DNA of 7,808 nt from Flavobacteriales bacterium (GTDB lineage Bacteria; Bacteroidota; Bacteroidia; Flavobacteriales; Flavobacteriaceae). Within the stretch, counting starts at the first letter, position 1. Every line of letters starts with the position of its first letter. Shown piece after piece: positions 6,482 to 7,808 of the stretch. A program made the translations under genes and the position numbers. The stretch is from NCBI GenBank assembly GCA_003229235.1, contig QIIH01000208.1:1-7808 (forward strand), read 5' to 3'. The notes under the pieces are model-generated. The model did not search any database. It was given only the letters and a program-made list of their open reading frames with translations, and was not told the origin of the DNA.

Positions 6482-7351
6482 TTATTTGTTTCGTTCTATA
6501 TAACCAATAATGCTTCTGGCTACATTTTTACCGGTGGTGGTTTCTATACCTTCTAAGCCAGGAGTAGAGTTAACCTCTAAAACCAAAGGCCCTCTGTGGG
6601 ACTGCAATATATCGACTCCACATGCACCTAATTTAAGCACTTTCGCCGCCCTTATCGCCAAGGCTTCTTCTTGATAAGACAACGTTGCAGGGCTACTGCC
6701 GCCACCCCGATGTAGGTTAGATCTAAATTCGTTTTCCTTGCTTTGTCGCTTCATCGCGGCTACAACAACTCCATCGACTACAATTACTCTGAGGTCTGTT
6801 CCACGAGACTCTGCTATATATTCTTGTAATAGATAACGAGCATCGAGATCGTTTAACGTCTCGAGCGTTGTTAAGGCATTCTGTCTTGATTCGCTTAAAA
6901 TAACGCCTTGCCCGTGTGTACCTTTTAAAAGTTTAATGATAATAGGGTAACTGTCCATTTCGTCTAAAAGAAGGTCGGGATCTTTTAGATTTCCTAAAAC
7001 TGTTTTGGGCACTGCCAATTGCGCCTTAGAGAGTAACTGAAAACTCGTCCATTTGTCGCGAGAGGTAATAATGGACTCACAAGAAACGGTCGAAAACACT
7101 CCCATTGCTTCAAATTGTCTAACTACAGAAGACCCAAAGTAAGTGTTAGAAGCTCCAATTCGCGGAATTATCGCATGTAAATCGGTAACGGGTTCGTTTC
7201 TATACCAAACCATAGGTTTGCCTTGATCGATAACCAACTTGCAATATCCGGGGTCGATGACCTCTACATCGTGGTTACGGGCTTGGGCAGCTCGAATAAG
7301 ACTCTGGGTAGAATACAATTGCTCCCCTCTTGATAAAATGGCTATGTTCAT
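6482..7351 (-). CDS. rimK: RimK-like ATP-grasp ligase
   Basis: RimK-type enzymes use ATP to add amino acids, classically glutamate, to the C-terminus of ribosomal protein S6, and can make short poly-glutamate chains. The start is set at the ATG at 7351-7349, giving 289 residues beginning MNIAILSRGEQLYS, the normal RimK N-terminus. An upstream ATG at 7438 would add 29 residues with no family counterpart. Key elements: IIPRIG (61-66), the ATP-grasp lysine K140 and glycine-rich loop GTHGQGV (144-150), QEY (176-178), DLRVIVVD (186-193), RSNLHRGGG (210-218), GVDI (245-248), and the metal-binding EVNSTPGLEGIE (259-270). It ends soon after the ATP-grasp core. It heads the operon with the zinc hydrolase and cyclo-ligase. 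The substrate is not certain: RimK homologues also act on coenzymes and free peptides. Confidence 0.93.
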   Translation of the reverse strand: MNIAILSRGEQLYSTQSLIRAAQARNHDVEVIDPGYCKLVIDQGKPMVWYRNEPVTDLHAIIPRIGASNTYFGSSVVRQFEAMGVFSTVSCESIITSRDKWTSFQLLSKAQLAVPKTVLGNLKDPDLLLDEMDSYPIIIKLLKGTHGQGVILSESRQNALTTLETLNDLDARYLLQEYIAESRGTDLRVIVVDGVVVAAMKRQSKENEFRSNLHRGGGSSPATLSYQEEALAIRAAKVLKLGACGVDILQSHRGPLVLEVNSTPGLEGIETTTGKNVARSIIGYIERNK

Positions 7352-7491
7352 TGCGCATTTTTGCTGTTCTAAGATAACAAAATAAGTATTGATTAAGCAG
7401 GAAGTAATTAATTGCAGGCGCGTAAAAATTAGGAACAAAAAAAAGCCTTGCGAATTACATTAAAAAAACATGCCTTACTTATCTTTGAGGG
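7352..7491. other. Divergent intergenic region between rimK and uvrC
   Basis: This 140-base spacer must carry promoters for both directions. The uvrC side has an exact TAnnTTTG match. On the rimK side only approximate matches are visible, such as TATCTTAG read on the minus strand at 7376-7369. An eight-base A run lies at 7437-7444. No operator-like dyad or RNA gene was recognised. Confidence 0.4.
7480..7487 (+). promoter_or_regulatory. Bacteroidota -7 promoter box close to uvrC start
   Basis: TATCTTTG matches TAnnTTTG exactly and ends four bases before the uvrC ATG. If used, transcription would begin at or next to the start codon, giving a leaderless or near-leaderless message. The nearest upstream TTG (7448-7450) is farther than the usual spacing of about 19 bases, which lowers confidence. 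Confidence 0.35.
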
Positions 7492-7808
7492 ATGACTGAT
7501 CCTACTATTCAGCTACAGCTTTCTACCCTTCCTGCTAGTCCGGGAGTGTATCAGTATTATGATACAGAAGAAAAACTCTTGTATGTTGGTAAGGCAAAGA
7601 ACTTAAAAAAGCGGGTGTCGTCTTACTTCAACAAGAACCACGACAACGGCAGAACGCGCTTGCTGGTTAAAAAAATCGTAAGCATAAAGCATATTGTTGT
7701 CGCCACAGAGACCGATGCTTTACTGCTAGAGAACAATCTTATCAAAAAGTACCAACCCAGGTACAATGTCCTGCTAAAAGACGACAAAACCTATCCTTGG
7801 ATTTGTAT
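7492..7808 (+). CDS. uvrC: UvrABC excinuclease subunit C, N-terminal part (runs off right edge)
   Basis: UvrC makes the two incisions of nucleotide excision repair after UvrAB has located a DNA lesion. The visible 105 residues begin MTDPTIQLQL and form the complete GIY-YIG nuclease domain responsible for the 3' incision. GVY is at 18-20, YVGKAKNLKKRVSSYF at 31-46 with R41, the catalytic glutamate E80 in TETDALLLENN, and the conserved asparagine in PRYN (89-92) followed by LLKDDKTYPWI. The start is the only ATG that keeps the whole domain with a normal short N-terminal lead. It is divergent from the rimK operon across a 140-base AT-rich spacer. The UVR, RNase H-like and helix-hairpin-helix parts lie beyond the window. 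Confidence 0.96.
   Translation, partial: MTDPTIQLQLSTLPASPGVYQYYDTEEKLLYVGKAKNLKKRVSSYFNKNHDNGRTRLLVKKIVSIKHIVVATETDALLLENNLIKKYQPRYNVLLKDDKTYPWIC

Overview
The window looks like a chromosomal segment of a Bacteroidota bacterium, most likely a member of the Flavobacteriaceae. The support is moderate GC, a near absence of Shine-Dalgarno sequences, promoter-like boxes of the TAnnTTTG type, and protein sequences (IleRS, RimK, DksA-like, UvrC) that read like flavobacterial versions. No replicon or species can be named from the sequence alone.

Layout. Bases 1-667 hold the 5' part of an IS30-family insertion sequence, transcribed leftward and running off the left edge. Its transposase is broken by a frameshift near base 255. 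A perfect 32-bp palindrome lies in its leader and a 16-bp tandem duplication lies at its presumed outer end. Bases 667-780 hold an open C-terminal remnant of an unidentified gene, apparently cut by the insertion. Bases 781-996 contain no credible gene but hold a run of small perfect hairpins resembling a dispersed repeat. A strong terminator-type hairpin follows at 997-1027.

Bases 1071-4857 form a forward operon of ileS (isoleucyl-tRNA synthetase, IleRS2-like, with the HIGH signature rearranged to GIHH) and, one base later, a DksA/TraR-family protein that has lost three of four zinc cysteines. It closes with a clear intrinsic terminator. Bases 4947-7351 form a tightly packed reverse operon: rimK-like ATP-grasp ligase, then an M14-type aspartoacylase/succinylglutamate-desuccinylase-family zinc hydrolase, then 5-formyltetrahydrofolate cyclo-ligase, with gaps of 2 and 0 bases. 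uvrC starts divergently at 7492 and runs off the right edge.

Functionally, the forward operon pairs translation (Ile-tRNA charging) with a likely RNA-polymerase-binding stringent-type regulator. The reverse operon pairs a ligase that adds amino acids (typically glutamate) to a C-terminus or peptide with a hydrolase of a class that cleaves such bonds, so a reversible modification cycle is a reasonable inference. I did not find a wholly new system. The most interesting items are the GIHH IleRS motif, the RimK-hydrolase pair, the structured region 793-967, and the palindrome in the IS leader.
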